This document shows positions 1 to 10,974 of a stretch of DNA of 64,000 nt, piece by piece. The notes below the pieces were generated by a model. The model worked only from the letters and a program-made list of their open reading frames with translations. It was not told the DNA's origin and made no database searches. The first letter of the stretch is position 1. Every line of letters starts with the position of its first letter. A program made the translations under genes and the position numbers. Source of the stretch: Shumkonia mesophila (lineage in GTDB: Bacteria > Pseudomonadota > Alphaproteobacteria > Rhodospirillales > Shumkoniaceae); the NCBI RefSeq assembly GCF_026163695.1, contig NZ_JAOTID010000011.1, positions 117,324 to 181,323 on the forward strand, in the 5' to 3' direction.

Positions 1-453
1 GTAGCGCACATAGCCGGCCTTCACCATGTCGGCGATGGCGCCCACCGTATCCTCGATCGGCACCTGGGGGTCGAGCCGCGAGGGCCGGTAGATGTCGATG
101 TGGTCGAGCCCGAGGCGTTGCAGAGAATAGGCCAGAAAACTCTTTACCGCCGCCGGCCGGGCATCGTACAGGGACCAGCCGCCGGCCGGGTCGCGCAGGG
201 CCCCGAACTTGACGCTGACGATCGCCTTGTCGCGGGCGACGCCCTTCAAGGCCTCGCCGATCAGCATCTCGTTGTGGCCCATGCCGTAGAAGTCGCCGGT
301 ATCGAGCAGGGTGACGCCGGCCTCCAGCGCCGCGTGGATGGTGGCGATGCTTTCCTGGCGGTCGGCCGGGCCGTACATGCCCGACATTCCCATGCAGCCG
401 AGGCCGAGGGCGGAAACGGTGGGGCCGCCGGTCCCCAATCGACGCTGATGCAT
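1..453 (-). CDS. Aldo/keto reductase, N-terminal part (cut by window edge)
   Basis: This is the first ~151 residues of an NAD(P)H-dependent aldo/keto reductase; the C-terminal half lies outside the window. The start is the ATG at 453, preceded by an AAGGAG ribosome-binding site. The opening RRLGTGGPTVSALGLGCMGM is typical of the family. A D-T-G-D-F-Y-G stretch near residue 45-50 supplies the catalytic Asp and Tyr, and a V-K-F motif follows near residue 80 for the catalytic Lys. It is divergent from the LysR gene at 573, the usual arrangement for a regulator and its target. The substrate cannot be told; the closest familiar type is the YajO/general oxidoreductase group. Confidence 0.88.
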   Translation of the reverse strand, partial: MHQRRLGTGGPTVSALGLGCMGMSGMYGPADRQESIATIHAALEAGVTLLDTGDFYGMGHNEMLIGEALKGVARDKAIVSVKFGALRDPAGGWSLYDARPAAVKSFLAYSLQRLGLDHIDIYRPSRLDPQVPIEDTVGAIADMVKAGYVRY

Positions 454-531
454 ATCCTTAATCTCCTTGGCAGTAGATCGGCCGTCGTCGGCCCGCTGAC
501 AAGGAGTATGGGGTCTGGCGTGGCGTTCGAT

Positions 532-564
532 AATCCGCTATTCATGCTACAGGTTGTGCGGATT
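532..564. promoter_or_regulatory. Inverted repeat in the AKR/LysR divergent region (possible LysR operator)
   Basis: AATCCGC (532-538) and GCGGATT (558-564) form a perfect 7-bp inverted repeat with a 19-base spacer, ending 8 bases before the LysR start codon. LysR regulators commonly autoregulate from such dyads in divergent promoters. Assignment to this regulator is inference from position. Confidence 0.4.
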
Positions 565-572
565 TACGAACA

Positions 573-1472
573 ATGATGGGACCCGATCTCGGCGATCTCG
601 GCGCTTTCGCCGCCGTCGCCCGGCATCGCAGCTTTCGCGGCGCGGCGAGAGTGCAGGGCGTTTCCGCCTCGGCCCTCAGCGAGGCGATGCGCCGGCTGGA
701 GGCGCGGCTGGGCGTGCGCCTGCTCAACCGAACGACCCGCAGCGTGACGCCGACCGAGGCGGGAACCCGGCTGCTCGAGCGCCTGGTTCCGGCGCTGGGG
801 GCGGTATCGGGGGCCCTCGACGCCGTCAACAGTTTCCGCGACAGCCCGGCCGGCACGCTCAGGCTCAACGTGCCGACCATCGTGGCGCGCCTCGTCCTGC
901 CGCCGATCGCCGCCGAATTCCTGAGGGCCTATCCGGGCATCGCGCTTGAAGTCAGCGCCGAGGACAGCTTCATCGACGTGCTGGCGGCCGGCTTCGATGC
1001 CGGCGTGCGTTACGACGAGCGGCTGGAGAAGGACATGATCGCCGTGCCCATCGGGCCCCGCGTCCAGCGCTTCGCGGCGGCGGCGGCGCCCCCCTATCTG
1101 GCGGCGCACGGCCGGCCGGCGCACCCGCGGGATCTGCTTGGCCATGCCTGCATCCGCCATCGCTTCGCCAGCGGCGTCGCCCTGCCGTGGGAGTTCGAGC
1201 GCAACGGAGAAATCGTCCGGCTGAGCCCGGCCGGGCCCCTCGTCGCCAACACCCTGGAACTCGAGCTGGCCGCCGCCCTTGCCGGCCTCGGCATCGTCTA
1301 CACCTTCGAGGAATGCTTGGCCGGGGCGCTGGCCGAGGGCGCCATGGCGCCGGTGCTTGAAGAGTGGTGGCAGAGCTTCTCCGGCCCCTTCCTTTACTAC
1401 GCCGGCCGCCGCCACATGCCGGCGCCGCTGCGCGCCTTCGTCGACTTCATCAAGGCGCGGCCGGCGGGCTGA
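573..1472 (+). CDS. LysR-family transcriptional regulator
   Basis: A 299-residue LysR-type regulator. Residues ~1-62 form the winged helix-turn-helix (FAAVARHRSFRGAARVQGVS followed by the conserved LEARLGVRLLNRTTRS...PTEAG segment). Residues ~90-295 form the periplasmic-binding-protein-like effector domain. The sequence resembles the CrgA/DsdC-like group often annotated near oxidoreductases. It is divergent from the aldo/keto reductase gene, its most likely target. Its last 23 bases overlap the 3' end of the convergent carbonic anhydrase gene. The effector is unknown. Confidence 0.93.
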   Translation: MMGPDLGDLGAFAAVARHRSFRGAARVQGVSASALSEAMRRLEARLGVRLLNRTTRSVTPTEAGTRLLERLVPALGAVSGALDAVNSFRDSPAGTLRLNVPTIVARLVLPPIAAEFLRAYPGIALEVSAEDSFIDVLAAGFDAGVRYDERLEKDMIAVPIGPRVQRFAAAAAPPYLAAHGRPAHPRDLLGHACIRHRFASGVALPWEFERNGEIVRLSPAGPLVANTLELELAAALAGLGIVYTFEECLAGALAEGAMAPVLEEWWQSFSGPFLYYAGRRHMPAPLRAFVDFIKARPAG

Positions 1473-2067
1473 CGCGCCCGCAGTGGAGATCCCGTATCCG
1501 GCCGTCGCTCAGCCGATAAATCCATCCGTGAACGGCCAACCGCTGGCCGCGTTCCCACGCCTGGGTGACGATCGGCGAATGGCAGACCGCCTCCACCTGG
1601 TGGGCGACGTTGAGTTCGCACACCCGGTCGACCCGCGCCTCGTGGTCAGGCAGATCGGCCAGCGCCTCGCGATGCTCCCGGCAAAGGTCGCGCACCGGGG
1701 CCAGCCAGTGCCCGACCAGGCCCTCCGGCGAGCCGTCGAGCACGGCCTGGACGCCGCCGCAGCCGTAATGCCCACAGACGATGATGTGCTTGACGGCAAG
1801 CTTCTCGACGGCGAACTGCAGGACCGACATACAGTTGATGTCGGCCGGATAGACCAGGTTGGCGATGTTGCGGTGCACGAACACCTCGCCGGGCTCGAGC
1901 CCGGTGATGACGTTGGCCGGCACCCGGCTGTCGGAACAGCCGATCCACAGGAATTCCGGGGTGTGCAGGGCGGACAGGCGGCTGAAGTAGCGGGGGTCCG
2001 CCGCGATGCGTTCCTGCGACCACCGGAGGTTTTCCTCCAGCAGATCGTCCGGTGTCTTCTTGTCCAT
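1450..2067 (-). CDS. Beta-class carbonic anhydrase
   Basis: A 205-residue beta carbonic anhydrase interconverting CO2 and bicarbonate in the cytoplasm. The zinc site is complete: Cys44 within CSDSR, His100 and Cys103 within GHYGCGG, plus the Asp46/Arg48 dyad. The length is normal. I chose the ATG at 2067 because GGAGG lies just upstream and the family begins here; the frame stays open further upstream but without family similarity. The 3' end overlaps the LysR gene by 23 bases in convergent orientation. glgX starts 132 bases away on the other strand. Confidence 0.95.
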   Translation of the reverse strand: MDKKTPDDLLEENLRWSQERIAADPRYFSRLSALHTPEFLWIGCSDSRVPANVITGLEPGEVFVHRNIANLVYPADINCMSVLQFAVEKLAVKHIIVCGHYGCGGVQAVLDGSPEGLVGHWLAPVRDLCREHREALADLPDHEARVDRVCELNVAHQVEAVCHSPIVTQAWERGQRLAVHGWIYRLSDGRIRDLHCGRVSPPAAP

Positions 2068-2199
2068 CCGCTGCCTCCGCTGGCCGGTCGCGTCCTGCCA
2101 CACAATATAGGGATGATGGCGGGAGTTCGGCCACACTTCGCAGCCTTCGGTGGAACCATCCATCCGCCCCGGACGGTTGCAAATCCGAGGAGACCCAAG

Positions 2200-4344
<2,145 letters not shown>

Positions 4345-4405
4345 CGGCGGCAGGGGAGGAGGGGGATGCCGAACCGAATCGATTCCCCTCGTACGCCCGC
4401 CCTAC

Positions 4406-5284
4406 CTACCCGCGATGCGGCGGGAAGCGGTTCAGCGGGATCTTGAGGTAGGAGACGCCGTTGGCTTCCGGCTCGGGCAGCCGGCCACCCCGCATGTTGA
4501 CCTGGAGCGCGTCGACCATCAGGGCCGGCAGCGGCAGCGTGGCGTCTCGCTTGGTGCGCATCGCCACGAAGGCGTCCTCGGTCATGCCGTTGAGGTGGGG
4601 GTTGTCGCGGCGCTGTTGGCCGACCGTCGACATCCAGCGCGTCTCGCGCCCGTTGGGGCGATAGTCATGGCCGGTAAAGAGCCGGGTGTCGGAGGGCAGC
4701 GCCAGGATGCACTGGATGCTGCGATAGAGTTGGGCCGCGTCGCCGCCGGGAAAGTCGGCCCTGGCCGTGCCGCCGTCCGGCATGAAGATGGTGTCGGCCA
4801 CGAAGGCGGCGTCCCCGACCACATACGTGACCGAGGCCGCCGTGTGGCCGGGCGTCGCCATCACCCGCACGTCGAGGCTGCCCACGCTTACGTGCTCGCC
4901 GTCGGCCAGCAGGCGGTCCCATTGCGAACCGTCGGCGGCGAAATCCGCGAGGTTGTAGATCTTCTTCCAGATCTTCTGGACGGCGATGGTGCCCTCGCCG
5001 ATCGCCATCGGGGCGCCGAACTGCTCCTTGAGGAAGGCGGCGGCCGAGAAATGGTCGGCGTGGGGGTGGGTATCCAAGATCCACTCGACCGTCAGCCCGT
5101 TGTCCTTGACGAAGGCCACCATGCGTTGGGCGAAGTCGGTATAGGTGGCCCGCGCGCAGCGGTCGTAATCGAGCACCGGGTCGATCAGGGCGCAGCGGCC
5201 GGTTGTGGGGTCGGCGGCGACGTAGGCGACGGACCCGGTCGATTCGTGGAAAAAGCCGGTGACCTCGGGTCGGTTGACGATCAT
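4406..5284 (-). CDS. Metallo-beta-lactamase fold hydrolase, persulfide dioxygenase-like
   Basis: A 292-residue MBL-fold protein. Metal ligands are visible: H73-x-H75-x-D77-H78 in THPHADH, His147 in TPGHT, Asp164 in VADTIF and His206 in TGHDY. The set and the TGHDY ending fit the ETHE1/Blh/SdoA group, which oxidises glutathione persulfide to sulfite and uses one mononuclear iron. Glyoxalase II-like activity is the alternative. It is not operonic with its neighbours. The window also holds a sulfate importer, but far away, so no pathway link should be drawn. Confidence 0.85.
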   Translation of the reverse strand: MIVNRPEVTGFFHESTGSVAYVAADPTTGRCALIDPVLDYDRCARATYTDFAQRMVAFVKDNGLTVEWILDTHPHADHFSAAAFLKEQFGAPMAIGEGTIAVQKIWKKIYNLADFAADGSQWDRLLADGEHVSVGSLDVRVMATPGHTAASVTYVVGDAAFVADTIFMPDGGTARADFPGGDAAQLYRSIQCILALPSDTRLFTGHDYRPNGRETRWMSTVGQQRRDNPHLNGMTEDAFVAMRTKRDATLPLPALMVDALQVNMRGGRLPEPEANGVSYLKIPLNRFPPHRG

Positions 5285-5410
5285 GGCCCTTACCTCCTGG
5301 AGCAGCGGGCGGCCCGATATTTAAGCCACCGCGGCGGTGCTTGCGGTAGCACAATTTTGGGCTAAGCCTTCACGCTTCGCGGCAATGTCTTCAATCTGAA
5401 AGGGGCGCAG

Positions 5411-5581
5411 ATGGACAGCGGCGAGGATTCCCCGCCCGGCCGGAAAATCGTCCGCACGACCTATGCGGGGAACTTCCTCGACCGCGGCGGCCCGTCCCTC
5501 AGCTACCGCAAACGGCCGAAGTACCAGGTTCGGCCGGCGCGGATCAGGTCCGCATCGCCCTCAAAGTCGGGATTTGGGTGA
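5411..5581 (+). CDS. Small hypothetical protein (56 aa)
   Basis: A 57-codon frame starting at the ATG at 5411 after an AAAGGGGCGCAG stretch that can serve as ribosome-binding site. The product is basic and rich in Pro, Ser and Arg, with no recognisable domain or membrane segment. It fills the otherwise empty gap between the persulfide-dioxygenase-like gene and the convergent protease gene, and its 3' end overlaps the latter by 21 bases. It may be a real small gene or chance; there is no homology I can name. Confidence 0.35.
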   Translation: MDSGEDSPPGRKIVRTTYAGNFLDRGGPSLSYRKRPKYQVRPARIRSASPSKSGFG

Positions 5582-6313
5582 AAGACTGGCGGATGCCGAT
5601 GGCCGCACGCCGTAAAGCGAGACGATGCCGGCGATGTCGCCTTCGGTCAGCGCATCGAGGCTCTCCTGATAGGAAAAGGCCATCACCTCGCCCTCCGCCC
5701 CCGGATGATCGAGGCCGACCGCGTGGCCGACCTCGTGTGCCAGCACGCGGCGCAATTCGTAGATCGTGGTCTTGCCGTCGCCCGTGCCCCCGGCCCGCCA
5801 GGCGACCATGGGGTTGAGGCAGACCGTCGCCTGGCCGAGCCTGGCGAATTGGCTGCCTTGTACCGGCTCGTGCTGGACATTGGTATAGGCGATGCCGCGA
5901 GGCTCCGCCTGGGCACCGATCACGATGTCGGCGGTGGCCGCCGAGGCGGCGGGAACGAACGTGATGTCGGCCACGTCCTGCCACATGGAAAGCGCGCTTT
6001 CCAGCCGCTCGTCGAACGCCGCCCTGGCGATCCCGGAGGCGCCCAGCAATCCGGTGAGCCCCGTCATCGCCTGGCAGTTGATGGCCCCCGGATCGTGGCG
6101 CTCGCCCTCCAGCACGGCATAGCTGACCGTCGCCCCGGTCTGGAAGGCGGGGGGGCCCCACTTGATCAGGGTGTCGTCCAGCTTGAGCAGACGGAAGCCG
6201 CCGGCCGGAGCCTCCTGCGCCCCCATGCACAACATCAGCGCCGCGCCGGCAAGGATCCTGAGCCCGCGAAGGCACCACACGGAGCATTCCGCTCGTTCCG
6301 CACGTGGCGGCAT
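5561..6313 (-). CDS. Secreted matrixin-type zinc metalloprotease
   Basis: A 250-residue protein with an N-terminal hydrophobic segment at ~15-36 after several Arg residues, consistent with a Sec signal. The zinc-binding motif HEVGHAVGLDH gives H193, E194, H197 and H203, the M10A metzincin signature, followed by Met211 for the Met-turn (VMAFSY). No cysteine-switch prodomain is apparent. The start at 6313 follows GGAGGAA. Its role is probably extracytoplasmic peptide cleavage; the substrate is unknown. The gene upstream on the other strand is also exported, and the two share a 186-base divergent promoter region. Confidence 0.85.
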   Translation of the reverse strand: MPPRAERAECSVWCLRGLRILAGAALMLCMGAQEAPAGGFRLLKLDDTLIKWGPPAFQTGATVSYAVLEGERHDPGAINCQAMTGLTGLLGASGIARAAFDERLESALSMWQDVADITFVPAASAATADIVIGAQAEPRGIAYTNVQHEPVQGSQFARLGQATVCLNPMVAWRAGGTGDGKTTIYELRRVLAHEVGHAVGLDHPGAEGEVMAFSYQESLDALTEGDIAGIVSLYGVRPSASASLSPKSRL

Positions 6314-6499
6314 GAACCGTTCCTCCCACGAATTATGGGTCTTGATCGGGCCCGGTTTGCCGGGTTCGCGGCAATGATGGCGGCAAGTCGTAAACAATTC
6401 GTTGCAACGAAATCGGCGCTCGCGGGTTGAGCGGGAGTCACCCCGTTCCATTCCAACGGGCGAAATCGCTTTCCCGCAACGGAACAGAGGATGGATACC

Positions 6500-6967
6500 A
6501 TGAAAAAGCAAACCCTTCTGGGGACGATTCTGAGCGCCGCGATCGTTACCGCCGCCGGCATCGCGCTGGCCCAGCAGAGCGGCACGGGCACCCCCGGCTC
6601 CGGGGCCGGCAGCATGCCCAATCAGGCCGCCCCGACGAAGCCGGGCGACTCCGGTTCCAGCCCCATGACGCAGCAAAGCCCCGGCGGGGCGGGCGCTCCG
6701 TCGTCCATGTCGAGCCAGGCGGCCATGCCGCCGGAAACGGCGGTCGGAAAGAGCGTCGTCAACGCCAACGGCGAAGAGCTCGGCGAGATTTCCAAGATCG
6801 TCGGCAACCAGGTCATCGTCGGTGTCGGCGGCTTTCTGGGCATCGGCAGCCGCGATGTCGCGCTGGACTGGTCGAAGATCACGCCCACCGGCATGGGCGA
6901 CGACATGAAACTGCAAACAACGCTCACCAAGGAAGAGCTCGAGGCCATGCCGGAATACAAGGAGTAA
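6500..6967 (+). CDS. Exported PRC-barrel domain protein
   Basis: A ~155-residue protein with a clear Sec signal peptide (MKK plus a hydrophobic core, cleavage near ALA-QQ). A low-complexity linker rich in Gly, Ser, Pro, Met and Gln covers ~25-80. A C-terminal PRC-barrel-like domain (~85-150) contains the GKSVVNANGEELGEI and GIGSRDVAL features. An in-frame ATG lies 9 bases upstream at 6491; I prefer 6500 because it gives the better spacing from AGAGG and a standard signal start. Such proteins are common in Rhodospirillales and Rhizobiales envelopes. The function is not established. Confidence 0.8.
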   Translation: MKKQTLLGTILSAAIVTAAGIALAQQSGTGTPGSGAGSMPNQAAPTKPGDSGSSPMTQQSPGGAGAPSSMSSQAAMPPETAVGKSVVNANGEELGEISKIVGNQVIVGVGGFLGIGSRDVALDWSKITPTGMGDDMKLQTTLTKEELEAMPEYKE

Positions 6968-7008
6968 TGTGCGGGCATTGGCCTACGGTGCACGTTCCAC
7001 CGCGGCAT

Positions 7009-7042
7009 AAAAAAAGGGCGGGGGACCGTTTGGCCCCCGCCC
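7009..7042 (-). terminator. Intrinsic terminator of the sugar ABC operon
   Basis: A perfect 9-bp stem (GGGCGGGGG at 7016-7024 with CCCCCGCCC at 7034-7042), read on the minus strand, is followed by seven U (7015-7009). It lies 23 bases after the permease stop codon. Confidence 0.92.
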
Positions 7043-7064
7043 ATGGAGTTGGGGTGGAAAACCC

Positions 7065-8075
7065 TCAGCGGTTGCGCTTGAGCATGAAGGCGTAGACGGA
7101 AACCGACACCGTGATCAAAAGGCCGTTGAGGAAGCGCACCCAGAAGCCGGTCAAGCCGATGGCGATGATGCCGGCTTCCAGCGAGCCGATGATGATGACG
7201 CCGATGAAGGTCCCGAAGATGGTGCCGGTGCCGCCGAACACCGAGGTGCCGCCGATGAAGACGGCGGCCAGCGTGGTCAGCAGCATGCCGTCGCCCTGGG
7301 TCGGCCAGAAGTAGGTGACCTCGGCGGTGAGAAAGATGCCGGCCAGCGCGGCGAAGAAGCCCATCTGCATGAAGGCGATGGTCTTCACCCGCTCGACGTT
7401 GATGCCCATCATGCGGGCGCTTTCCTGGTTGTCGCCGACATAGAGCAGGTGGCTGCCGTAGCGATGGCGCCGGTAGACCAGTCCGAAGGCCAGCGCGATG
7501 GCGACGAACCACACGAACTGCACGGGAATGGTGCCGAACAGGCGGCCGACGAAGACGTCGTAAAGCGCCGAGTCGCGCAGGCCGACCAGCGCGATGCCCT
7601 TGCCCTGCGACATCAGGTTGACCAGTCCGCGCCACAAAAACATGGTGCCGATGGTGGCGACGATGGAGGGCACGCCGATGCGCGTGATGATGATGCCGTT
7701 GATCATTCCGGCCAGCAGCCCGACCAGCAGGCCGCCGGCGACAGCCAGCGCGAAGCTGCCGGTGGCGACGAAGACGGTGCCGAACACCCACGACGAGATG
7801 CCGACCACCGAGGGGAACGACAGGTCGATCTCGCCCAAGGTGATCACGTAGGTCACGGAAATCGCCATGATGCCGAAGAACGGCATGGTCGTCATGAACG
7901 AGCGGTAGATCGGGAACTGGGTGAAGACCGCGGGGTTGCCGATCAGGAACACCGCATAGAGGATGACCAGGATGCCGAAGATGCTGAGCTGAAGCTTGTA
8001 GTCGCGCACGAACTTCAGCGTGTCCCTCTCGGGGGCGTCGAGGCGGGGCGAGGCGGTGCGGTCATGGGCGGTCAT
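7065..8075 (-). CDS. Sugar-type ABC transporter permease (RbsC/FrcC-like)
   Basis: A 336-residue inner-membrane permease of the ribose/fructose branched family (BPD_transp_2), with about 8-10 hydrophobic segments from residue ~28 to the end. The family features GEIDLS and INGIIITRIGVPSIVATIGTM are present. The start at 8075 overlaps the ATPase stop by 4 bases (ATGA), indicating translational coupling. The frame continues upstream through the ATPase gene, but that is a shadow. It works with the ATPase and binding protein encoded just upstream; the substrate is unknown. Confidence 0.93.
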   Translation of the reverse strand: MTAHDRTASPRLDAPERDTLKFVRDYKLQLSIFGILVILYAVFLIGNPAVFTQFPIYRSFMTTMPFFGIMAISVTYVITLGEIDLSFPSVVGISSWVFGTVFVATGSFALAVAGGLLVGLLAGMINGIIITRIGVPSIVATIGTMFLWRGLVNLMSQGKGIALVGLRDSALYDVFVGRLFGTIPVQFVWFVAIALAFGLVYRRHRYGSHLLYVGDNQESARMMGINVERVKTIAFMQMGFFAALAGIFLTAEVTYFWPTQGDGMLLTTLAAVFIGGTSVFGGTGTIFGTFIGVIIIGSLEAGIIAIGLTGFWVRFLNGLLITVSVSVYAFMLKRNR

Positions 8076-8833
8076 TGCAGGGTCCCCGAGTGATGGAGAT
8101 GGACCATGTTGGCGATCAGTTCGTCCTGGCTGATCTCGGCCTTGGTGAACTGTCCGGCCACCGTCCCGCGGTCGAGGATGACGAAGCGGTCGGCGACGTC
8201 GTAGACGTGGAAGATGTTGTGGTCGATGAAGATGGCGGACTTGCCCTGGTCGCGGAAACCGCGCACGAAATTCAGCACCCGGTCGGTTTCCTTGAGCGCC
8301 AGGCCCATGGTGGGCTCGTCGAGGATGATGAGATCGGCGTGGAAATAGATGGCCCGCCCGATGGCGATGCCCTGCTTCTCGCCGCCCGACAGGCTCTTCA
8401 CCGGCGAGTTCACGGTGATCGCCGAGGAGGTGAAGCCCATGTGCTCGCGCAGCAGGCGCTCGGTTTCGCGGCGCTGCGCCTTGACGTCCATGAACCCGAA
8501 GATGTTGGTGATCTCGCGCCCGGCAAAGATGTTGCGCCACATTTCCTGCTGATCGGCGAGCGCCCGCTCCTGATAGACGGTCTCGATGCCGAGCTGGCGG
8601 GATTCCTTGACCGAATGCAGGGTGATGCGGTTGCCCTTGTAGGTGACCTCGCCGGCATCGGGCTTGTGCACGCCGGTGATGATCTTGATCAGGGTCGACT
8701 TGCCGGCCCCATTGTCGCCGACCAGGGCGACGATCTCGCCGTAATCGACCTCGAGGTCGATGCCGCGAAGCACGTTGATCTTGCCGAACGATTTCTTGAT
8801 TCCCTTCATGATCAGAAGTGGCTGATCGGACAT
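8072..8833 (-). CDS. Sugar-type ABC transporter ATPase (single nucleotide-binding domain)
   Basis: A 253-residue ATPase with Walker A GDNGAGKST (39-47), signature LSGGEKQG, Walker B LIILDEPT and switch His in IDHNI. It is a single-domain protein like FrcA, not the double-domain RbsA/XylG type, so it should act as a homodimer. I chose the ATG at 8833 with GGAG 8-9 bases upstream; an in-frame ATG at 8854 lacks a convincing ribosome-binding site. It follows the binding-protein gene by 70 bases and overlaps the permease by 4 bases. Confidence 0.93.
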   Translation of the reverse strand: MSDQPLLIMKGIKKSFGKINVLRGIDLEVDYGEIVALVGDNGAGKSTLIKIITGVHKPDAGEVTYKGNRITLHSVKESRQLGIETVYQERALADQQEMWRNIFAGREITNIFGFMDVKAQRRETERLLREHMGFTSSAITVNSPVKSLSGGEKQGIAIGRAIYFHADLIILDEPTMGLALKETDRVLNFVRGFRDQGKSAIFIDHNIFHVYDVADRFVILDRGTVAGQFTKAEISQDELIANMVHLHHSGTLQ

Positions 8834-8903
8834 GGCGGATGGCTCCGGTCCCATGGGAAAAAGGGGGGCCGGCGCCGTCGCGCCGCCGGCCCCGAGGACT
8901 CGC

Positions 8904-9896
8904 CTAGCGGATGGCTTCGGCCACCAGCGGCATGACCTGCTCGACGTTGGCCGATGTGATCAGCGCGGCGCCGGTATCGACGTTGAGCCCGGCGAAGCCG
9001 AACTTCTTGGCCAGGTAGAGCTGCATGACCGGTAGGAATCCCTGGAGGAACGGCTGCTGATCGAGGACGACGGCCACCCATCCCTCCTTGATGGCCTGGG
9101 CGGTCGGTGCCGACAGGTCGAACCCGCCGGCGCAGATCTGCCCTGGGTTCGCCCCCGCCGACCTCAGATAGACGCCGACCGTCGCGGTGAGCGCGCCGTG
9201 GTCGGTCACCACGGCCTTGAGATCGGGATTGGAGGCGGCGAAGGCGGTGAAGGCCGGCGTTCCCTGTACGGCGTCCTTGTTCACCTCGTCGGAGATCTCG
9301 AGGTAGGCGACGGTGATGCCGGCCTTCTTCATGGCATCGACGATGCCCTGCGTGCGCTGGCCGCGCCCCGGCTGGCCGAGCAGGCCCCAGACCAGGGCCT
9401 TGTCGCCCGCCTTCAGCTTGCACTGGGCGACCGTGGCGGCCCCCAGGGTGGCGCCCGATTCATAGAGCTTCTGCCCCACATAGCCGAACCCGGTGGCCTT
9501 GTAGCGGCTTTCCAACGTCGGCAGGTCGACGTTGGCGGTCGTCATGATGATACCCTGCTTGCGCGCCGCGTCGACCAGGGGGCCGAGGGCCTCTTCGCCG
9601 GGATGTCCCATGATCGAGATGCCGTCGGGTTGCCGGGCGATGGCTTCGCGCAGCTGCTGGACCATCTTTTCCGGGTTCCACTCGGACCACACGTATTCGA
9701 CCCGACAGCCGGTCAGCTTTTCGGCGGCGTTGGCGCCGTTATAGACGATGGACGCGAAGGGATCTCCCTCGGCGCCGCCGGGGAAGAACACAAAACGCAA
9801 TCCTTCGCATGAAAGGTTCTGCGCGGCGGCGGGCGAGGGGACCACCCCAAGCCCGAGCAGAACCGTCGACACCAGAGACAGAAGTGCTTTTTTCAT
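8904..9896 (-). CDS. Periplasmic sugar-binding protein (RbsB family)
   Basis: A 330-residue exported binding protein with a Sec signal peptide (MKKALLSLVSTVLLG, cleavage near AAA-Q). It has the LacI/RbsB-type periplasmic fold (VFFPGGAEGDPFASIVYNGA, then the AIARQPDGISIMGHPGE hinge region). The start at 9896 follows GGGGAGA; an ATG 24 bases upstream is less likely. It is the first gene of the importer operon. The ligand could be a pentose, a polyol or another small molecule; the sequence does not decide. Confidence 0.92.
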   Translation of the reverse strand: MKKALLSLVSTVLLGLGVVPSPAAAQNLSCEGLRFVFFPGGAEGDPFASIVYNGANAAEKLTGCRVEYVWSEWNPEKMVQQLREAIARQPDGISIMGHPGEEALGPLVDAARKQGIIMTTANVDLPTLESRYKATGFGYVGQKLYESGATLGAATVAQCKLKAGDKALVWGLLGQPGRGQRTQGIVDAMKKAGITVAYLEISDEVNKDAVQGTPAFTAFAASNPDLKAVVTDHGALTATVGVYLRSAGANPGQICAGGFDLSAPTAQAIKEGWVAVVLDQQPFLQGFLPVMQLYLAKKFGFAGLNVDTGAALITSANVEQVMPLVAEAIR

Positions 9897-10012
9897 CGCT
9901 AGTCTCCCCATTCGCCTCACACAAAATACGCGGCCCTTGCCGGCGGCTTCTTGCTCTTGGACCGTGGCCTCCGCGCGGGTTTTCCTCCCCTATCGTGCGC
10001 GGAATGGCGCCG

Positions 10013-10768
10013 TTATCTCGTTTCAGCGGGCAGGCGCTGCTTCGTGCTCTTGCGCGAGAGCGCCTTCAGCAACCCTTCCCGGGTGACCCACAGGAGCGAC
10101 TGCATGGCGCGGCGGGCCATGCCGCCGCGGCCGGTCGCCAGGGCGTCCATCACCAAGTGGTGGTCGGCCATCGAAAAGGCCGCCGGATCGCTTTGCCAGA
10201 CGATCCGCACCATGTGCGAAAAGGCCGGGGTCATCAGCGCGGCCAAGGTGCCGAGGAACGGGTTGGCCGCAGCTTCCAGGATGGCGGTGTGGAACCTGAC
10301 GTTCGGACCAACCATGTCGGCGCCGGTCTCGATCGCCCGGCCCATTTCGGCCAATCGCTGGCGGATGTCACGGATGTCGTCGTCGGTCCGCCGCTCGGCC
10401 GCAAGCGCGGCGGCGTTGGGCTCGACGATCAGGCGGATCTCGAACAGGTCGCACAGGAAATCCGCGCTCGGCGTCGCCGCGCAATGCCAGGCGATGACGT
10501 CGGGGTCGACTAGGTGCCAATCGGAGCGCGGGCGCACCCGTGTGCCGGTGCGGGGGCGGGATTCGGTCAGTCCCTTGGCGGACAGCACCTTGACCGCCTC
10601 GCGCAGCGCGGTGCGCGATACATTGAATTGCAGGCTCAGTTCGGACTCGGTGGGAAGCACCCCTCCCGCCTCGAAATCGCCGGAAACGATCCGCTGGCCA
10701 AGTTTGTGCGCCACTTGGCCGCACAGGCCGCGTTTCGGATAGGTGCTCGAGGCATCGTCCCAGCGCAT
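10013..10768 (-). CDS. GntR-family regulator with FCD (FadR C-terminal) domain
   Basis: A 251-residue regulator. A GntR winged helix-turn-helix (~20-85; LPTESELSLQFNVSRTALREAVKVLSAKGL) precedes an all-helical FCD ligand domain (~105-225; the DxxxH and two-His pattern is compatible with a metal-binding FadR-like pocket). The ATG at 10768 follows GGGGAGA. The gene lies 116 bases upstream of the ABC importer operon on the same strand, so it likely controls it. An imperfect dyad, GTAT-N8-ATAC at 10791-10806, sits just upstream and could be its own operator. The effector is probably a sugar acid or related metabolite. Confidence 0.92.
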   Translation of the reverse strand: MRWDDASSTYPKRGLCGQVAHKLGQRIVSGDFEAGGVLPTESELSLQFNVSRTALREAVKVLSAKGLTESRPRTGTRVRPRSDWHLVDPDVIAWHCAATPSADFLCDLFEIRLIVEPNAAALAAERRTDDDIRDIRQRLAEMGRAIETGADMVGPNVRFHTAILEAAANPFLGTLAALMTPAFSHMVRIVWQSDPAAFSMADHHLVMDALATGRGGMARRAMQSLLWVTREGLLKALSRKSTKQRLPAETR

Positions 10769-10974
10769 GAGATCTCCCCTTGCGCCAATTGTATGATGAT
10801 TGATACCGGGAGGTCCACCGAAGAAATTCAACCTGCCGTCACGTTCAGGCGCACGAAACCACCTGCCGGGACGACAGCCCGGTGGCTTTGTCACGGATTA
10901 CGGGCAGAACGGCCCATCCCACTTCGCAACGGGGCGGAGAGGGAGGGGCCGTTGGGTGACGCGTCAGGTTTGGG

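Noticed and set aside
8076..8540. Upstream extension of the permease frame through the ATPase gene
   Set aside because: It is an alternative frame of the ATPase gene; the permease begins at the ATGA overlap at 8075.
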